A program made the position numbers and the translations under genes. A stretch of DNA of 64,000 bases from Mesocentrotus franciscanus (lineage: Eukaryota; Echinodermata; Echinoidea; Camarodonta; Strongylocentrotidae), in NCBI GenBank assembly GCA_037976565.1, contig CP137683.1, forward strand, positions 1,770,637 to 1,834,636, written 5' to 3'. Under the pieces are notes generated by a model that saw only the letters and a program-made list of their open reading frames with translations, was not told the origin of the DNA and ran no database searches. Positions 1 to 12,166 of this stretch are shown one piece after another (the first letter of the stretch is position 1; each line of letters opens with the position of its first letter).

Positions 1-184
1 ACGAGTCCTTTTATTTTTTCTATTTATTTAGAAGATTTCAAGATTTTGGAAATACAATTTAGTAGGCTTACTTCTTACATTTCTTCATTTTGCGTGACCA
101 CACGTCATCTATATTCTCGTATTCATCCAGCCTGAGCAGCAGTTTTCATATCTGCACATGTGCACATCAATGAAGCATTTTAAT

Positions 185-262
185 TGGCTGGCCACGCGAA
201 ACACGTGACACCGGCTCTAAACCAATCACAGTCCGGATCCGCCCACTAATGAATATTCATTT
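185..262 (+). promoter_or_regulatory. CCAAT/E-box/GC-box cluster, possible promoter
   Basis: Within about 80 bases there is an inverted CCAAT motif (ATTGGCTGG), a palindromic E-box (CACGTG), a direct CCAAT (ACCAATCA) and a GC-box core (CCGCCC). The motifs are seen directly. That they form a promoter, perhaps for the unnamed + strand gene further right, is inference; no transcription start can be seen. Confidence 0.25.
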
Positions 263-620
263 AATTGCGCCAAGAGTTCCTTTAGCATGCTGAGCGTAGC
301 ATGCCGTCTGTAATATAGGACAAGCTAGTGTTTAAAAAGGATTAACAAAATCATCGTTTAAGCTTCCCATAAAGGGCGGGAGCTTTTTTGTATATTCTTA
401 GGAAAGACTTTGATAGCTTCATATATTTGTATGACATTTAAAAAAAACTAAAAAACAGCGACAAATGGTGAGGGAACATAGCTTTGCTCGTTTCAGTGTA
501 TTATAGCCAAATGTTTTGATGAGGATGATGAGGGCGAGGGTGTTAGCGGTAGGCATATGGTTCGATTTGTTGTCATCTTCATTGCATGTATTCCATGGTG
601 TTAAGAGATTACTTTAACAG

Positions 621-668
621 AGTCGACCGCTTGGTCACTCCATCAGGGATTATACAGCATCTAGAAAG
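621..668 (+). CDS. weak candidate upstream exon of the unnamed gene
   Basis: A 48-nt stretch sits between a good acceptor (TTTAACAG) and a donor (AAAG/GTAACA). It keeps frame and is open in two frames, one of which joins exon 7143-7242 in phase 0. It is short, and 6.5 kb separates it from the next exon, so this is only a candidate. Confidence 0.18.
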
Positions 669-1511
669 GTAACAAATATTTCATATATCATTGAAAAATC
701 AAAAAATGTATTTAATTGGGTCAAATATAATTATATTAAAAAAAATCACATGATTTGTGATTGAGATCCAAAAATTGAAGCAGCGTATTGGCTAATGAGT
801 TTTAATTGGGGTTTTAAAGACCGCGATGATAGTACACACTTTCAAGAATGGCAATATTAATAGCCTATTGTATTGCCTGAAAGAATCATGGTCAGATTAC
901 GTAATGTCGTTGTTATGTTTCCTCACATTACAAACGAGGATAGACAAGGCCATTGAAGTTGACTTGGGTTGATTTTGTTAAAGTAAGTGCAACCGTGTTA
1001 CAGATGAATTTATGATAGTCAGAGGCGGCACCACAATTTTTGGGGAGTGAGGGGTGATTGAGAACCGCAAAATATATGATGTCCATTGAGCATACGGAGC
1101 CTATGTCGATCTTTGTTTCGATAGGGTGGGGGAGGGGCGCATTCTCATTTGTTTATCGATCCATGTGGACATAGTTAAATAAATAGGAAATTTTAACAAA
1201 CTGAAGGGGATGATGAGTAGAGTACCGTGGTTCCGGCCAATAAAGGGGGCGGCAAACGTTTCACGGTGTTAGTTGTAAATGAGTAATTTATTGATGGGAC
1301 AGGGCGTAGTAGTATTATGAGAATAGTCGTAGCATTTCTTTTCTTCTTACGTTTTGTTTCCCATCTCCTCCACTTTCCTCTTTTTGAAATCCAATTTTCA
1401 TTTTTTATTATTTTCTACAATGAACATCAGCTAGCATCTTCATATAAGATTCACCTGTTTCACAAAATCTTCAACAGACACATTCTATTATAACCCATTA
1501 TGATTTGACAT

Positions 1512-1712
1512 TCGTTTAAAAATAATAATAATAATCAACTTTTATATAGCGCTTAATACATCTCGGACGTCTCTAAGCGCTTTACAGATATATTATTACC
1601 CCGGTCATTGGATTCAGTGCTTGCCCGCACACACTGTGTGCACAATCTCCACTCCCTGGGGAGCATTCCAGCCAGGCGTTACATGACGCTCAAAAACTCG
1701 GGTGACATCCAA
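1512..1712 (-). repeat. SINE-like element, 3' body and tail
   Basis: Read on the - strand, a conserved body (GGCTGGAATGCTCCCC, then GGGAGTGGAG, then TAAAGCGCTTAGAGAC) leads to a tail of ATT repeats. The same body recurs at 62486-62738 and after the tRNA-like head at 58287-58615, which defines a dispersed SINE family in this window. Confidence 0.6.
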
Positions 1713-1857
1713 CTATAAGTTGATTCCTGTTGATGTATAGGGCTGCATACGACTCATATTTTGTTATATAAACATCTAAATATATTTCATAGATTTTTAA
1801 ATATTTTTTTTAAATAATTTTCTCAGACCTGCTAAGCTCCACCTTAAAAAAATACTC

Positions 1858-2173
1858 CAGGGGAGTGTTTCCCAAAGATCCTAAGTTGAACTTATCTCTA
1901 AGTTGGACTTAACAGTTATGGAAAGCCGTTGGCATCTATGAAAATATTTTGTAAAAGTTATTATAAAAGGCATAAAATGTTGATTCAAATCATTTATATT
2001 TTCTATTATTAAGGAGATTTCACATTCTTGACGTGGAATTTATGAAAAGTCTAAAATATTTGAATTTTCGCTTTTGAATATATTTTATTTTAAAGCTACA
2101 AATGGCTCTCCATAATGTTTAAGTCTAACCTAGAGTTAAAGTTCGACTTAAGATCTTTGTGAAACACCCCCTG
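1858..2173. mobile_element. MITE with inverted ends (AGTGTTTC type)
   Basis: The left end, CAGGGGAGTGTTTCCCAAAG, is mirrored by the right end, CTTTGTGAAACACCCCCTG. Subterminal sequences with TAAGTTGGACTT also pair. There is no coding capacity. The termini resemble those of the hairpin element at 48667-48950. Confidence 0.6.
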
Positions 2174-2373
2174 ATCTCTTTCATCTTGTGACATCATCTA
2201 TCAATCATTAGTGGGCTGTTTAAATATCCTAATCTTATTAAGTATCAATACTTTCTCCTTTTTGTAATAACATTGCATTCACAGTTGAGTCTATCTGTTT
2301 ATGAATTGCGCATTCTAGATTTACAATCTCTACCATCATCATTATTATCATCAATAATATAATTTATTATTAA

Positions 2374-2641
<268 letters not shown>

Positions 2642-4639
2642 TCGATTTCAGGGGTAATGGATCCCCATGCCCAGTCCCCCTGTGGTTCATCACTAAATGT
2701 AGTATTAATTTCGATCTTAAGACCCTTTAACATCTTTTAAACTTTTACCCTCACTCCTGGAGTGTCTTCCATTTTATCAAAAAGAAACATTTTCCCACTG
2801 ACGAGGAGATTGAATACTTACGAGCCTTTGCTTGCAGTAGGTCTAGCGAATTACTTGATGAAATCATTTTAAAGTAACAGCTAGCAGAGGGATAGTGAGA
2901 ATGGAGAACTTTAAATAAAGAAGTCAACGATATAATCAAGAAACTATATAATCAAGAAAAACAGAATCGAGAATACATGTTTTAAAAAATCGTTAAAATT
3001 GCATTATGGTTAGCCTATATTTCGTAAATGAGGAAAAGTTTGGGAACTGCCTTTCCTGTCACGACTTGTGTCTGCTCACCTTCAAATCGTCATACTATTT
3101 TCTATTCATTCACAATCTTAACTTGAAGAATTGAAAAGGGTTTACGACATAGAGCTTTTTAATATTGCTAGCAGCCATATTTCTTTTCCTCCATTTATTT
3201 AAAGAAAATAAAAGCAAATATCGTATACCTCCTTTCAAATAGGCCCAGTTTGCCCTTTTGAATGATAAACTTTGAGGACAATAATCCTCCGCTCTATTTT
3301 CTCGCTTCGAGAGTGGTAAAAAACATCATTCAAATACAATTTCAAAGGTTTTTTCTGCTAATGGAAAAAGCATGCTCAAGAATACTGAATGAAAAGAAGA
3401 AGCTGAAAAGAGAACGAGGCTTCCGACATTTTCCCTCTACTTTGTCAAATTTTCTGAAGAACGACGACAAATAAAAAACAGTTCACGTGACTTACCAAGG
3501 CATCAAGGAGATTTGACATGAAAGGACGAAAGCTCACTTAATAGCAACTTATTCCTCAATATCAAAATACATTCTTAGGTAGGCCTATGAAAACGGTAAT
3601 TATATGCATTACACATCAAAACTTCGTGTTATTGCCGCTAGAGCACACGGCGCGATGCGCCCAATCCTTAGTTAAAGTGGAATGAAAATACTTTATAAAA
3701 CATCCAACAAGTCTACGAAACGCCGGGGTTCTTTTCTAACTCCAAATAATCGCATAACCACCCCCCTCACCCTGTTTATCAGTCTCTTAATACACCATTA
3801 ACATATTTGCAATGTTAGGGGCTGTACGCTAAAAGAGGGCCCTTTACGTAAAAAATCCGACACTCTTTTACTCACAGTCTTATCTTACATATTTTCATAA
3901 GCAGGCAAACTGACTAGGTCAATCGATTCAAATGTTTATTTATTTCTTTGTTAAATCAAAACAATATTATTTGGATGACTTTGCAATAAAGGGCATGCCA
4001 ACTACAAATTAAAAAGCTCCTTTAAAGGTAAAGACTAGTTTTGGAAACGCCCTCTCTCAAAAAATGAAATGGAAGCTCTCATTACCAATCATGTGAAAGA
4101 ATACGTTTTGACTAATACGTGATGATACAAATTTTGCCCGGAAACCGCCTACTAATTAGTATATTTGGTAAATTATTATATCTATTGGGACCAAATAGAT
4201 ATCGCGCACGTGGTCGCGTAGTCCCATATACATCTTTCTGTGTACAGTGCTTGTAACTTTACCAAGACTGGGCCAAATTTCTTATCATTTTGATGATTCC
4301 AGAACCTTGCAGTACACACCAATACTTATATGCTAGATGATCAACCTTTTCTGATCGATTCCACAACGTTTCTTTCACAATGCAATCGCATGACCAGAAC
4401 TGGTCTTTATCTTTAATTATGTAATTTTTTTCGGAATTGTGTCCCCACTTTTAAAAACAAAATCTTTGCTCTGTCCCTGATATAGACACGCGATTCTGAC
4501 TTTCTTTATAATCAGTAACAGGTATGATTTCTACTGATTGTGAAGAAAGAACTCATTTTCCAGTTAGATCACCAATCAGAAGAAGCTCTTCAGTGACTCC
4601 TTTCATGCAAGAAGAACTTCACTCAAAATGAGCCAAGGA
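2642..4639. other. intergenic or intronic, no recognised feature
   Basis: There is no long frame with coding character and no clear element termini. A 70-codon + strand frame at 3262-3474 has neither splice context nor a recognisable domain. Confidence 0.4.
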
Positions 4640-5005
4640 TTCAACATATTCAACATATTCAACATATTCATCATTATTCCTCTTCTTCTTCCTCCTCCTC
4701 CTCCTCCTCCTTTTTTCTTCTTCTCCTTCTTCTTTTTCTTCTTGTACTTATTATCATTTCTATCATCAGTTTAATGTTGTTATTATTATTATCATCATTA
4801 TTACCTTTAATAGTTTTGTTTTCTTATCTGTCTGTAAATATTACTATTTTAATTTATTAATTTTGTACACGTATGTCGGAGACCCCACTGGAAATAAGCT
4901 CTTGAACTTTCTTGGGTTATCCTGTTCAAGCTGACTTAATGTTGATCTGTTATTCTTGTATATTGTTGTATGTTGGAAGCTTGGCGAATAAAAATCAATC
5001 AATCG
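4640..5005 (+). mobile_element. 3' end of a LINE (same family as 42.6-45.2 kb)
   Basis: A TTCTTC/CCTCCT pyrimidine tract is followed by a conserved tail containing CCCCACTGGAAATAAGCTC and ending GGAAGCTTGGCGAATAAAAA plus TCAA repeats. The reverse complement of the same arrangement, pyrimidine tract included, forms the 3' end of the decayed LINE at 42.6-45.2 kb. This copy is strongly 5'-truncated and non-coding. Confidence 0.7.
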
Positions 5006-6480
5006 ATTGCACAGACCTGTACCGCAGTGAGGGGTAGGCCTTTCGAAAATGCGTATTCCTTTTATGTGCGGAAGTTGGAAGGGTAGCCCCAAAGGGTAGC
5101 CCCTCCCCTCCTCCGTCATTTATCATACCATAATAATATAGACGTACGAGGCGGGGCTACTGGCTAAGGCTTAGCCGCCCCCCCGATTTATTTTCTCTTT
5201 TTATCGTTCCGATAATCGGGCAGCGAGGCGCCCGATTCTTATCATTTTCGGGCAGTGATTTACCTAAATATTTATTTTGGGGCTGTGAGATTCGGCCCAA
5301 ATAATCTCATTTTGGCAGGAGGTGCCTGAATATGTAATTTTCATTGCAAAAAAGTGTCAACATTTTTGCGCGCGCGGAAAATATAGTATCTTAAAATATT
5401 CGAGCACAAGGTGTCAGCCTCCCGCCCCGCCAACGTTAATGCGCACGTACAGTTAAGCTAGCATATATTATGACATGAATTAGAAATATTAATAAAATAA
5501 GCCTTTAACATAATTAATTAGTTCCTTGTAAGCGTAAAGCGCTTCAAAATTGTTAAAAGCGCACTGCGCATAATTAGTGCTTGCGTTACATGTCTCTAGC
5601 GCAGCTAGCTAGCTAGCGCGGATTAGCCAGATAGCTATATAGCGCAGCAACTTGTAGGAGCTTATCTGTATACAGTGTTTGGAGAGAAAAAAAAGGCGCC
5701 GAAATGGGATTTCGGGATTTTCTTACGACTAGGAAAAGACGGCTTTTAACCAGAATACAGATTCCAATGCACGTAAGAAAGTTTTGTTCATTTCTCTAAT
5801 AATGCGTTATAGGCCTAGGTCTAAAATGGAATTGCACGACTACGCTTATATTACCATGCACCGAGCACTGTAAAAAAAATATATGTTGGGTACAAAATTT
5901 CCTAACATGAGGGTCACTAGACTGACTACGGTACGAGTCTAACAATTTGCGGGCACTAATAAGCCAACTTGGGCATATTTTTTTTTAAATCCTCAAATTA
6001 TAATATAATGTTATCACAATTTGGCAAACATTGCTCAATTTGGGCATACAATAATTGTCCAAATAATTTTCCAACCCATAACAAAAACCCTCCTGATGGG
6101 CAGTTTACTCAGTAGTGTTATGCAAGTACGATTAGGGCTGTGTGTCCGGACGCTTTAAAACCAAAATAAAGACGTCACTTTTTCCTTTGGATTTTAACAA
6201 AATTTTATCAAAAAGTACTCCAACAACCATAAATATTCGTCCTTTATAATATTATCTAACATAATTCTTGAAATTTTTATGAAATATTGCATGTATTTTT
6301 TTAATTACTGGATTGAATCAATTGTCCGGACTCTTTTCTAATTCGGGGTGGTTTTAAGAGACTGTTAGTTCATATCATATCTCTTTCCTGGAAAAGAATT
6401 CGTTATTTAATTCATCAGTTTCTCTTAATTTGCATAATTTTATATGCATACAAAACTTTTGTCTCGATTGTGCTGTGTAC
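5006..6480. other. no gene; unclassified repeat-like sequence
   Basis: The part around 5145-5445 begins with GAGGCGGGGC and ends near CCGCCCCGCC, so it may be another element with inverted ends. Near 5540-5650 lies a GCGC-rich patch with tandem CTAG tetramers. I see no coding exon. Confidence 0.3.
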
Positions 6481-6484
6481 TTAA

Positions 6485-7076
6485 AGGAAATCCAACCTTG
6501 ATAGCAAACTTGTCTAGAATAAAGCAGAAAAATCAGAGAAGCATACTGATGAAATTTTGAATGAAATCGAACAAAAAATGTGAAAGTTACGAATTTTTGA
6601 AAGTTGCAATTACTATAGGTACATGTATGGGCTCTTCAAATTGGCTGAATTGATAATGTGAACATGTGATGTAGTGGCGTACAACTTTCCCATTTGCTCC
6701 AATACACAAAAGGACTAACATTTCAACATTTCATAAATGCATGACTCGGGATGGTCTGTTCTTTTTTATAGAGGACAGTAATAATGTACTCTCTATGATA
6801 TATTTTGAGTAGTGCCCCGAGGGTGAACGCACTTGGAAGAAAAACAGAAATAAGTGATATTTTTGTACGCGACAAACGGGAGAGTAATCCGTCACTACGT
6901 CACAATCTACTGACAAAATTGCAGATTTGAGATTCGCACAGCTGTAGTGATCTCATATTTCAAACACTTATAACTTTCTTAATAATGGCCTGATTTATTT
7001 CAAACTTTCGCCATTCTGTTTCTCTGATTTTTATGCTTTCATTCAAATGAACGTATTAGAAGGGTTGGACTGCCCT
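6485..7076. mobile_element. TTAA-flanked MITE (piggyBac-like target site)
   Basis: The element is flanked by TTAA at 6481-6484 and 7077-7080. Its ends are inverted repeats: AGGAAATCCAACCTT on the left and AAGGGTTGGACTGCCCT on the right. It encodes nothing. TTAA duplications are characteristic of piggyBac-type transposition. Two further TTAA-flanked elements lie at 22333-22691 and 33861-34650. Confidence 0.65.
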
Positions 7077-7142
7077 TTAATAACATTATTACTTGGTCAA
7101 GGTGATTTTCTCCCTTCTTTTCTTCGTTTATTGTATTGGCAG

Positions 7143-7242
7143 ACGGAGGCGTTGCTGTCGCAGATCAAAGACACTGTAGCTATATCCAGACACCTTCAAT
7201 TCGATCCACCTCATCTGATTGAAACCTTCTTCCAGTTAATTG
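7143..7242 (+). CDS. unnamed gene, exon A
   Basis: 100 nt, 33 codons plus one base. The acceptor is TTGTATTGGCAG and the donor GTGAGA. It lies just outside the right end of the TTAA MITE. The encoded segment (HLIETFFQLI near its end) continues in frame into exon B through a shared Asp codon. Confidence 0.55.
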
Positions 7243-8588
7243 GTGAGAAAAACACCTTTAATTTGGCAACAGAATCATCTCGGGGAAAGAGGGAATAGGC
7301 CGGGTTGTTATGATGGGGTTGTGTGTCCGGACACGTCTTATCAAGAGCAACGCTGACACGTTTGCTATTGACTTTCATCATATTATGCATCTAGTAGCAC
7401 CAACCCTGCGGGAAAAAAAATTGAGGGTACATTTTGAAAGATTCGTGAAAATATTGCATGCAGTCTTGTTCAATTCACTGTTTGAAATCATATACGCGGG
7501 CAGGCAATTAACCTGTCCGGACACATGTGTCAAAGAGAACATGTTTATAGCTCGTTGAATACTAAGCTGAAGATAACTCGGGCTGGAGTCTGGAAAATGT
7601 GTGTTATACTAAAATCAGATTGTGTCCATCGGCTTAGAGAACAAACCTGTAGGCCTTATAAATTTACGTTATCCCAAGGGCAAGATTCTTATATTAAAAA
7701 CGCCCCCCCCCCCACCCCGAAGGAAAAACAATAACATATATAACCACCTAATACTTTATATGTTATATAAAGTTATAAATTATGCACGATCCCTTCAAGT
7801 AAAAATGCACATTATTTCGATAACATATGATATGATAATATATCATTCAATTAATTGTATGGTGATCATTCATAGTGTCAACCAGTTTCCATTACAACAA
7901 GTTAATGATCTTATTAGATTGCACACATGGCGTCATTTTGCCTGATGCTTAATGGCGTTAAGGACTGGTGCGTTCATTGACTCTTCAAATTAGAGTGATA
8001 ACCGTTTAAAAAGTGAATTATATACACATTGGCGGATCCAGGGGGGCACAGGGGCACGTGCCCCAGCCCCAAAAAATAGTGCTCACTCCCCCACTGAGCG
8101 AATTTTCGGCCGGCGCGATTTTCAAAAATTGTGCCCCCCAACCCCGTCTAAGAAATCATGGATCCGCGCCTGTATACAAAATAGAAAGTAAAAACAGTGC
8201 TTTTAGCAATCGGCTAATACTGATTTCCACAGAAGTTAACAACCATGCGAACGAAAGATCAAATCAATTTGCATTTTATAGGCCCAATCAGCGTATAGGT
8301 AACAACGCAATCGCAATGCGGAACGGGCAATAACCATGAATTGAAATGACGTCAGAGTCTATTGTATCTATTTGTAGATATGTATCCCTTGCTGTGTGGC
8401 TTACTGGGTGAGCTTCAGCCCCGGAATGGAACCCTGTTCTGGGATACGTACGGAGATTGGCTCCTCCATAAGGTTAATCATCCTGTCCCTAGCCTCGATT
8501 CACCTCGCATCGGACCAGTAGCTCACAGAGCAGACATCAAAGCTCTCAAGTTTGCTACTCGTAAGTCACATGGAAAGAGAAAGAGGGA

Positions 8589-8638
<50 letters not shown>

Positions 8639-8644
8639 GGAGAG

Positions 8645-8705
<61 letters not shown>

Positions 8706-9395
8706 TGGAGAGAGAGAGAGAGAGATAGAGAAAGAGAGGGGGAGGGGAGGGAAGAAGGGTGGGGGAAGCAACATTTTCTTGCATATGCCACGGTAATTAA
8801 CCGTTGTACTGGTGGTCGAGATATATTGCGTTTGATGATGATGATGATAATTATGATGGTGACGATGCTAATGATCAACCGTATGGACGATGATCATACC
8901 GGTAATGGTAATGATTAGGGTGATCATGACGACGACAACGATGATGATGATGGTGATGATGATGGTGATGATGATGATATTGCTGATAATAATGATGATG
9001 CTGATGTTAATGATGAGGATGATAAGGAGAATGGTGACGATGATGATGGTGATGGTGATATAATGATGATGATGGATATTTATTTAATTTAATTTAATAA
9101 TAATGAATGTGATGAAACCAACTAATTTAACCAATGTCCTCCCCACCCCCAATTCACAGATCATCTTTGGCCGGCATCATACTGGCGAGACAAGCACTGC
9201 TACAGATGCTTCATCAAAGAATTCGGAGCTCGCCCTCTGCGGCTGTCCAGCAACCAATGTGCAAAGCACGCCTGCCAAAGTTGGGTTCGTCGTCTCCTTG
9301 ACGACCTGCAAGAGCAGCACCCCGGTTTTTCCTCACGGAGTCTCCTTCCTCGGCGAGACAGCAGGCCGTCGACAAGGAGAGGAGATCCAGCGTAA
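7143..9395 (+). CDS. unrecognised multi-exon protein, C-terminal part
   Basis: Three exons join with matching phases: 7143-7242 (ends phase 1), 8378-8560 (enters and leaves in phase 1) and 9160 onward. All have AG acceptors and GT donors (GTGAGA, GTAAGT). The joined sequence starts mid-protein with a helical-looking, leucine-rich part (TEALLSQIKDTVAISRHLQF), followed by DMYPLLCGLLGEL, and then a Trp/Cys-rich part with YWRDKHCYRCF and, 20 residues on, NQCAKHACQSWVRRLL. The CxxC...CxxxC spacing could bind a metal, but I cannot match a family. In the conceptual frame it stops at 9395; a one-base shift near 9320 would extend it to 9670 with a basic Ser/Arg-rich tail. The upstream exons are unknown. 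Confidence 0.6.
7243..8377 (+). other. intron between exons A and B
   Basis: The intron holds a small MITE at 8028-8174 and repeated TGTCCGGACAC motifs near 7320 and 7515. No other coding sequence is seen. Confidence 0.45.
8028..8174. mobile_element. small MITE with GGCGGATCCA ends
   Basis: The left end ATTGGCGGATCCAGGGGGG is mirrored by ATGGATCCGCGCCTG on the right. The interior contains CACTGAGCGAATTTTCGGCC, which recurs in rearranged form at 44165-44372. A GGCGGATCCAGG end also occurs alone at about 40147. Confidence 0.55.
8378..8560 (+). CDS. unnamed gene, exon B
   Basis: 183 nt, with acceptor CTATTTGTAG and donor GTAAGT. It encodes MYPLLCGLLGELQPRNGTLF and onward to about IKALKFAT. The frame is open over all 60 codons, and one N-glycosylation-like NGT is present. 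The phase joins cleanly to both neighbours, which is the main argument for a real exon. Confidence 0.6.
8593..8745. repeat. GA/TC microsatellite
   Basis: A long GA tract with A and G interruptions sits right behind the exon B donor. The frames through it (Arg-Glu on the + strand, Ser-Leu on the - strand) are artefacts. Confidence 0.95.
8834..9076. repeat. imperfect GAT/TGA microsatellite
   Basis: GATGATG-type repeats with scattered substitutions fill most of the remaining intron before exon C. Confidence 0.9.
9160..9395 (+). CDS. unnamed gene, exon C with apparent frame break
   Basis: The acceptor is CCCAATTCACAG. In the incoming frame the exon reads through HHLWPASYWRDKHCYRCF and QEQHPGF and stops at 9393-9395. 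Another frame, entered by adding one base near the CCCC-GG-TTTTT runs at 9318-9328, stays open to 9670 and encodes a basic Ser/Arg-rich tail ending SPVIMFVDDAD. Either the protein ends at 9395 or the sequence lacks a base. I prefer the second, because the later frame is open far longer than expected and has coding-like composition. Confidence 0.5.
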
Positions 9396-9670
9396 AGAGT
9401 CCGGCTCGGAAGAGCACCAGGAGACGGAGCTCCACTCCTCATCAACCCTCAGGTAACACAAAGCAGCATCAAGTCACAATGGTCACTACGCTTACTGATC
9501 CATTGAACGACGAAGAAACACATCAGGAGGACAGTCGATCATCCCCAAGAAGGAGAACAAGCTCACGTGGATCGGCGTATGAGATGAAAGGAAACACTAA
9601 GAAAGGATGGCCTATCATGGATAATGACCATACCTCACCTGTCATTATGTTCGTTGACGACGCCGACTAA

Positions 9671-10198
9671 AAACAGCGAACAATTAGACATGCGGCCGTT
9701 AACCAACTCATTAATGAAGGACGCTCTATTTCAGACAACAACAACAACAACAACAAAAATTGTTTCATAGAAAGGAAAGCCCTAACACTATGATCAAACA
9801 CATCTTGGTGATATAACACATTTGACAGGGTGAAATATTTGTTCTGCTACCTTTAAAAATGAAAATGAAATAGAATTCAGAGGTGATCTGTAAATGACAA
9901 CAGACCACCTAATGAATCTGACCATGAGTTAATAGATTCAGAACATATCTTTGTTTTACCTGACTTTTCTCTACAAGACCAATTGAGAAGAACATTAGCG
10001 AAATATACATGTTCATCGGAGATATTTCTAAAACGATTTTAATTTGTACTCGATAAGCATTCGATCGTTGCAGCCGAATCCATTTCAAACCTGTCTCATG
10101 AACCCTTCTCAAAAAGGTTTGAAGAGGATAAACAAATCGAAAGCAAGTCCTTGAATCAATCAAAAACTTTACTTACGATCTTATATATCTTACAGGGT
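9671..10198. other. 3' flank of unnamed gene
   Basis: This holds a short CAA repeat (9738-9756) and otherwise nothing recognisable. It is likely the 3' untranslated region and downstream sequence. Confidence 0.35.
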
Positions 10199-10592
10199 TC
10201 TAGGACAACTACCCCTGGACAACCACCCCCGGATAACCACCCCTAGGATAACCACCCTCTAGGACAACTACCCCCTAGGACAACTACCCCCGGACAACTA
10301 CCCCCAGACAACTACCCCTAGGACAACTACCCCGGACAATTACCCCGGACAACTACCCCTAGGACAACTACCCCCGGAAAACTATCCCTCGGACAACTCC
10401 TAGGGGGTAGTTGTCTGGGGGTCTGAGGGATAGTTGTCTGGGGGTATTTGTCCGGGGGGTAGTTGTCCCGGGGGCTAGTCGTCCTAGAGGGTGGGTACCC
10501 TAGGGGTAATTGTCCTAGGTGGTAGTTGTCCTAGATGGTGGTTATCCTAGGGGTGGTTTTCCGGGGGAGGATGTCCAGGGGGTAGGTGTCCG
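10199..10592. repeat. fold-back inverted repeat of 15-bp units
   Basis: The left half is a tandem array of about 15-bp units (TAGGACAACTACCCC and variants with GGATAACCACCCC). The right half, from about 10397, is the reverse-complement array (GGGGTAGTTGTCC). The whole forms a large interrupted palindrome. A single arm of the same unit family lies at 26941-27033. This architecture is that of fold-back elements with subrepeat arms; the unit differs from the element at 37.9 kb. Confidence 0.75.
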
Positions 10593-12166
10593 GATACGAT
10601 CTTACAGAGTTGTGAAAATATACAATTTAATGATGCATGCGCATGAGTTCATTATACGATATATCCGCACTCGAGTTGAGGCTGTGTTGCACGAAGCCGT
10701 TAGGCTGAGTGCGATAGATACACACAGCATCAACGAGGGCGGATAGATCGTATAATGAACGAATGAAAACATGCATCATTTGTTTTATACAACGAAACTC
10801 CTAGATCCTTGTTATTTGATGGAGAAAAAAATTAATTCAAGATTGTTTCGTGACAGTATATGGCTGACAAATGAATCTCAAGTTTTGATGAGTCTCAATT
10901 TTAATAGTGCGCACACATAAGTATAGATATAGCAAGCGCACTTACCTCTATCTATACCCATTTACGCATAGTGCTGCGCAAGAATAGGCCCATATACACC
11001 CAGTATTAAGCGCTCTAACCTCTACGCGCACTATGCTGCGCGGCACTGAAAAATCATGCAATAGAACTGGAAAATATTGCACGCCTTTTTCATGAAAAAG
11101 CGTGCAATAGGCTCAGTAAATGAATCACACGTGACCGCGCATGACCAATCATTTGATTAGGATCTGGGAGTGAGTTGTATAAATATGAATATGACAAATA
11201 AATTGCGAACGATTGGGATCACTCGCATCTCTCCATCTGAGACGGGTCTCTCGAGTGCTGCCACAGGTGTTGCTCCGACCATTCTAGCTCCATGGTCCGA
11301 CTATCATGCTTATCGCCTTCATCGGCGACAATTGCTCCAGGCATTATTATATAGGGTTAGGGTTATGGTTAGTGTTGCAAATGGGATTTGGGTTAGGTTT
11401 AGGGTAAGAGATAGGGTCAAGTAAAATACTTGGTCTAGGCTTGAAGTTAAGTATTCGGTAAGTTTAGGAAATTACCGCGGATCATACAGCCGTAAGAGAT
11501 AATCGTAGGCACAATGCAGGAAATCTGTGAGAACGCTCTGGCCGGTATTGTATTCTCTTTTCAGCAATTTATATGAAATCAAAGACTCCTATTTGACGAA
11601 GGTATATTTAGGCTACAGTGTTATCTATCATCTATCTATTAATTGGCTATTCATTATGCAAATGTGATAAATGTGTGGTATGATTGCACGACAGGCTCCT
11701 CCGACTATACTCTGCATGGTCGTTTAATTATTGTCACATGCGAATATATATATATATATATATATACTCTGTATATATATATATATATATATCATCCTTG
11801 TTTGTTTTTTAGGGGGAGGGGGCTATTCTCTCTATACTTTTATGGTATTTTTCTAGAAAACTAGATTATTTCCCCCTATTTCCTTACGGAAAAAATGAAA
11901 ATAGACACACCAAAAACGCACAATTCTAGGCTAAAGATTTAGAACAAAATGACAGATGAAAATATATTCAGAGTTGAAAGGAGTTTAAAAAAATTATAAC
12001 AATATAAAAATCTGTGCTGTTTTTCCTCCCACTATTTTCGACTAGTTTTCGATAGTTTCATTTTGACTAGGTTATTGCTCCGTAAATATCAATTCACAAC
12101 CTTGTAATGAATAAATGATGGAGGCCATCCCGATAGTTTTCAGAGTAATCCTTGTGGCTAATGTAA
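10593..12166. other. intergenic; telomere-like and AT repeats
   Basis: Degenerate GGGTTAG-like repeats occur at 11353-11423 and two short TA-dinucleotide tracts at 11744-11790. There is no credible coding exon. Confidence 0.4.

Larger units (their letters stand above)
1..1509. other. 5' edge, no confident gene
   Basis: No long open frame or recognised repeat is visible here. The stretch holds a small cluster of promoter-like motifs near 185-260 and one weak exon candidate at 621-668, both listed separately. It may contain introns or upstream exons of the unnamed gene whose last exons lie at 7-9.7 kb. Confidence 0.4.

Noticed and set aside
7318..7530. Possible MITE with TGTGTCCGGACAC ends
   Set aside because: GTCCGGAC is itself palindromic, so inverted placement proves little; no target duplication or wider pairing was found.
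10199..10592. Looks at first like a CRISPR array
   Set aside because: Units are 15 bp without distinct spacers and turn around into a reverse-complement half; the host is eukaryotic. The same reasoning excludes 13500-14830, 28116-28564 and 63267-63450.
11353..11423. Telomere-like GGGTTAG repeats
   Set aside because: Short, degenerate and mixed with TTTGGGTTAGG variants; there is no long array and no sign of a chromosome end.
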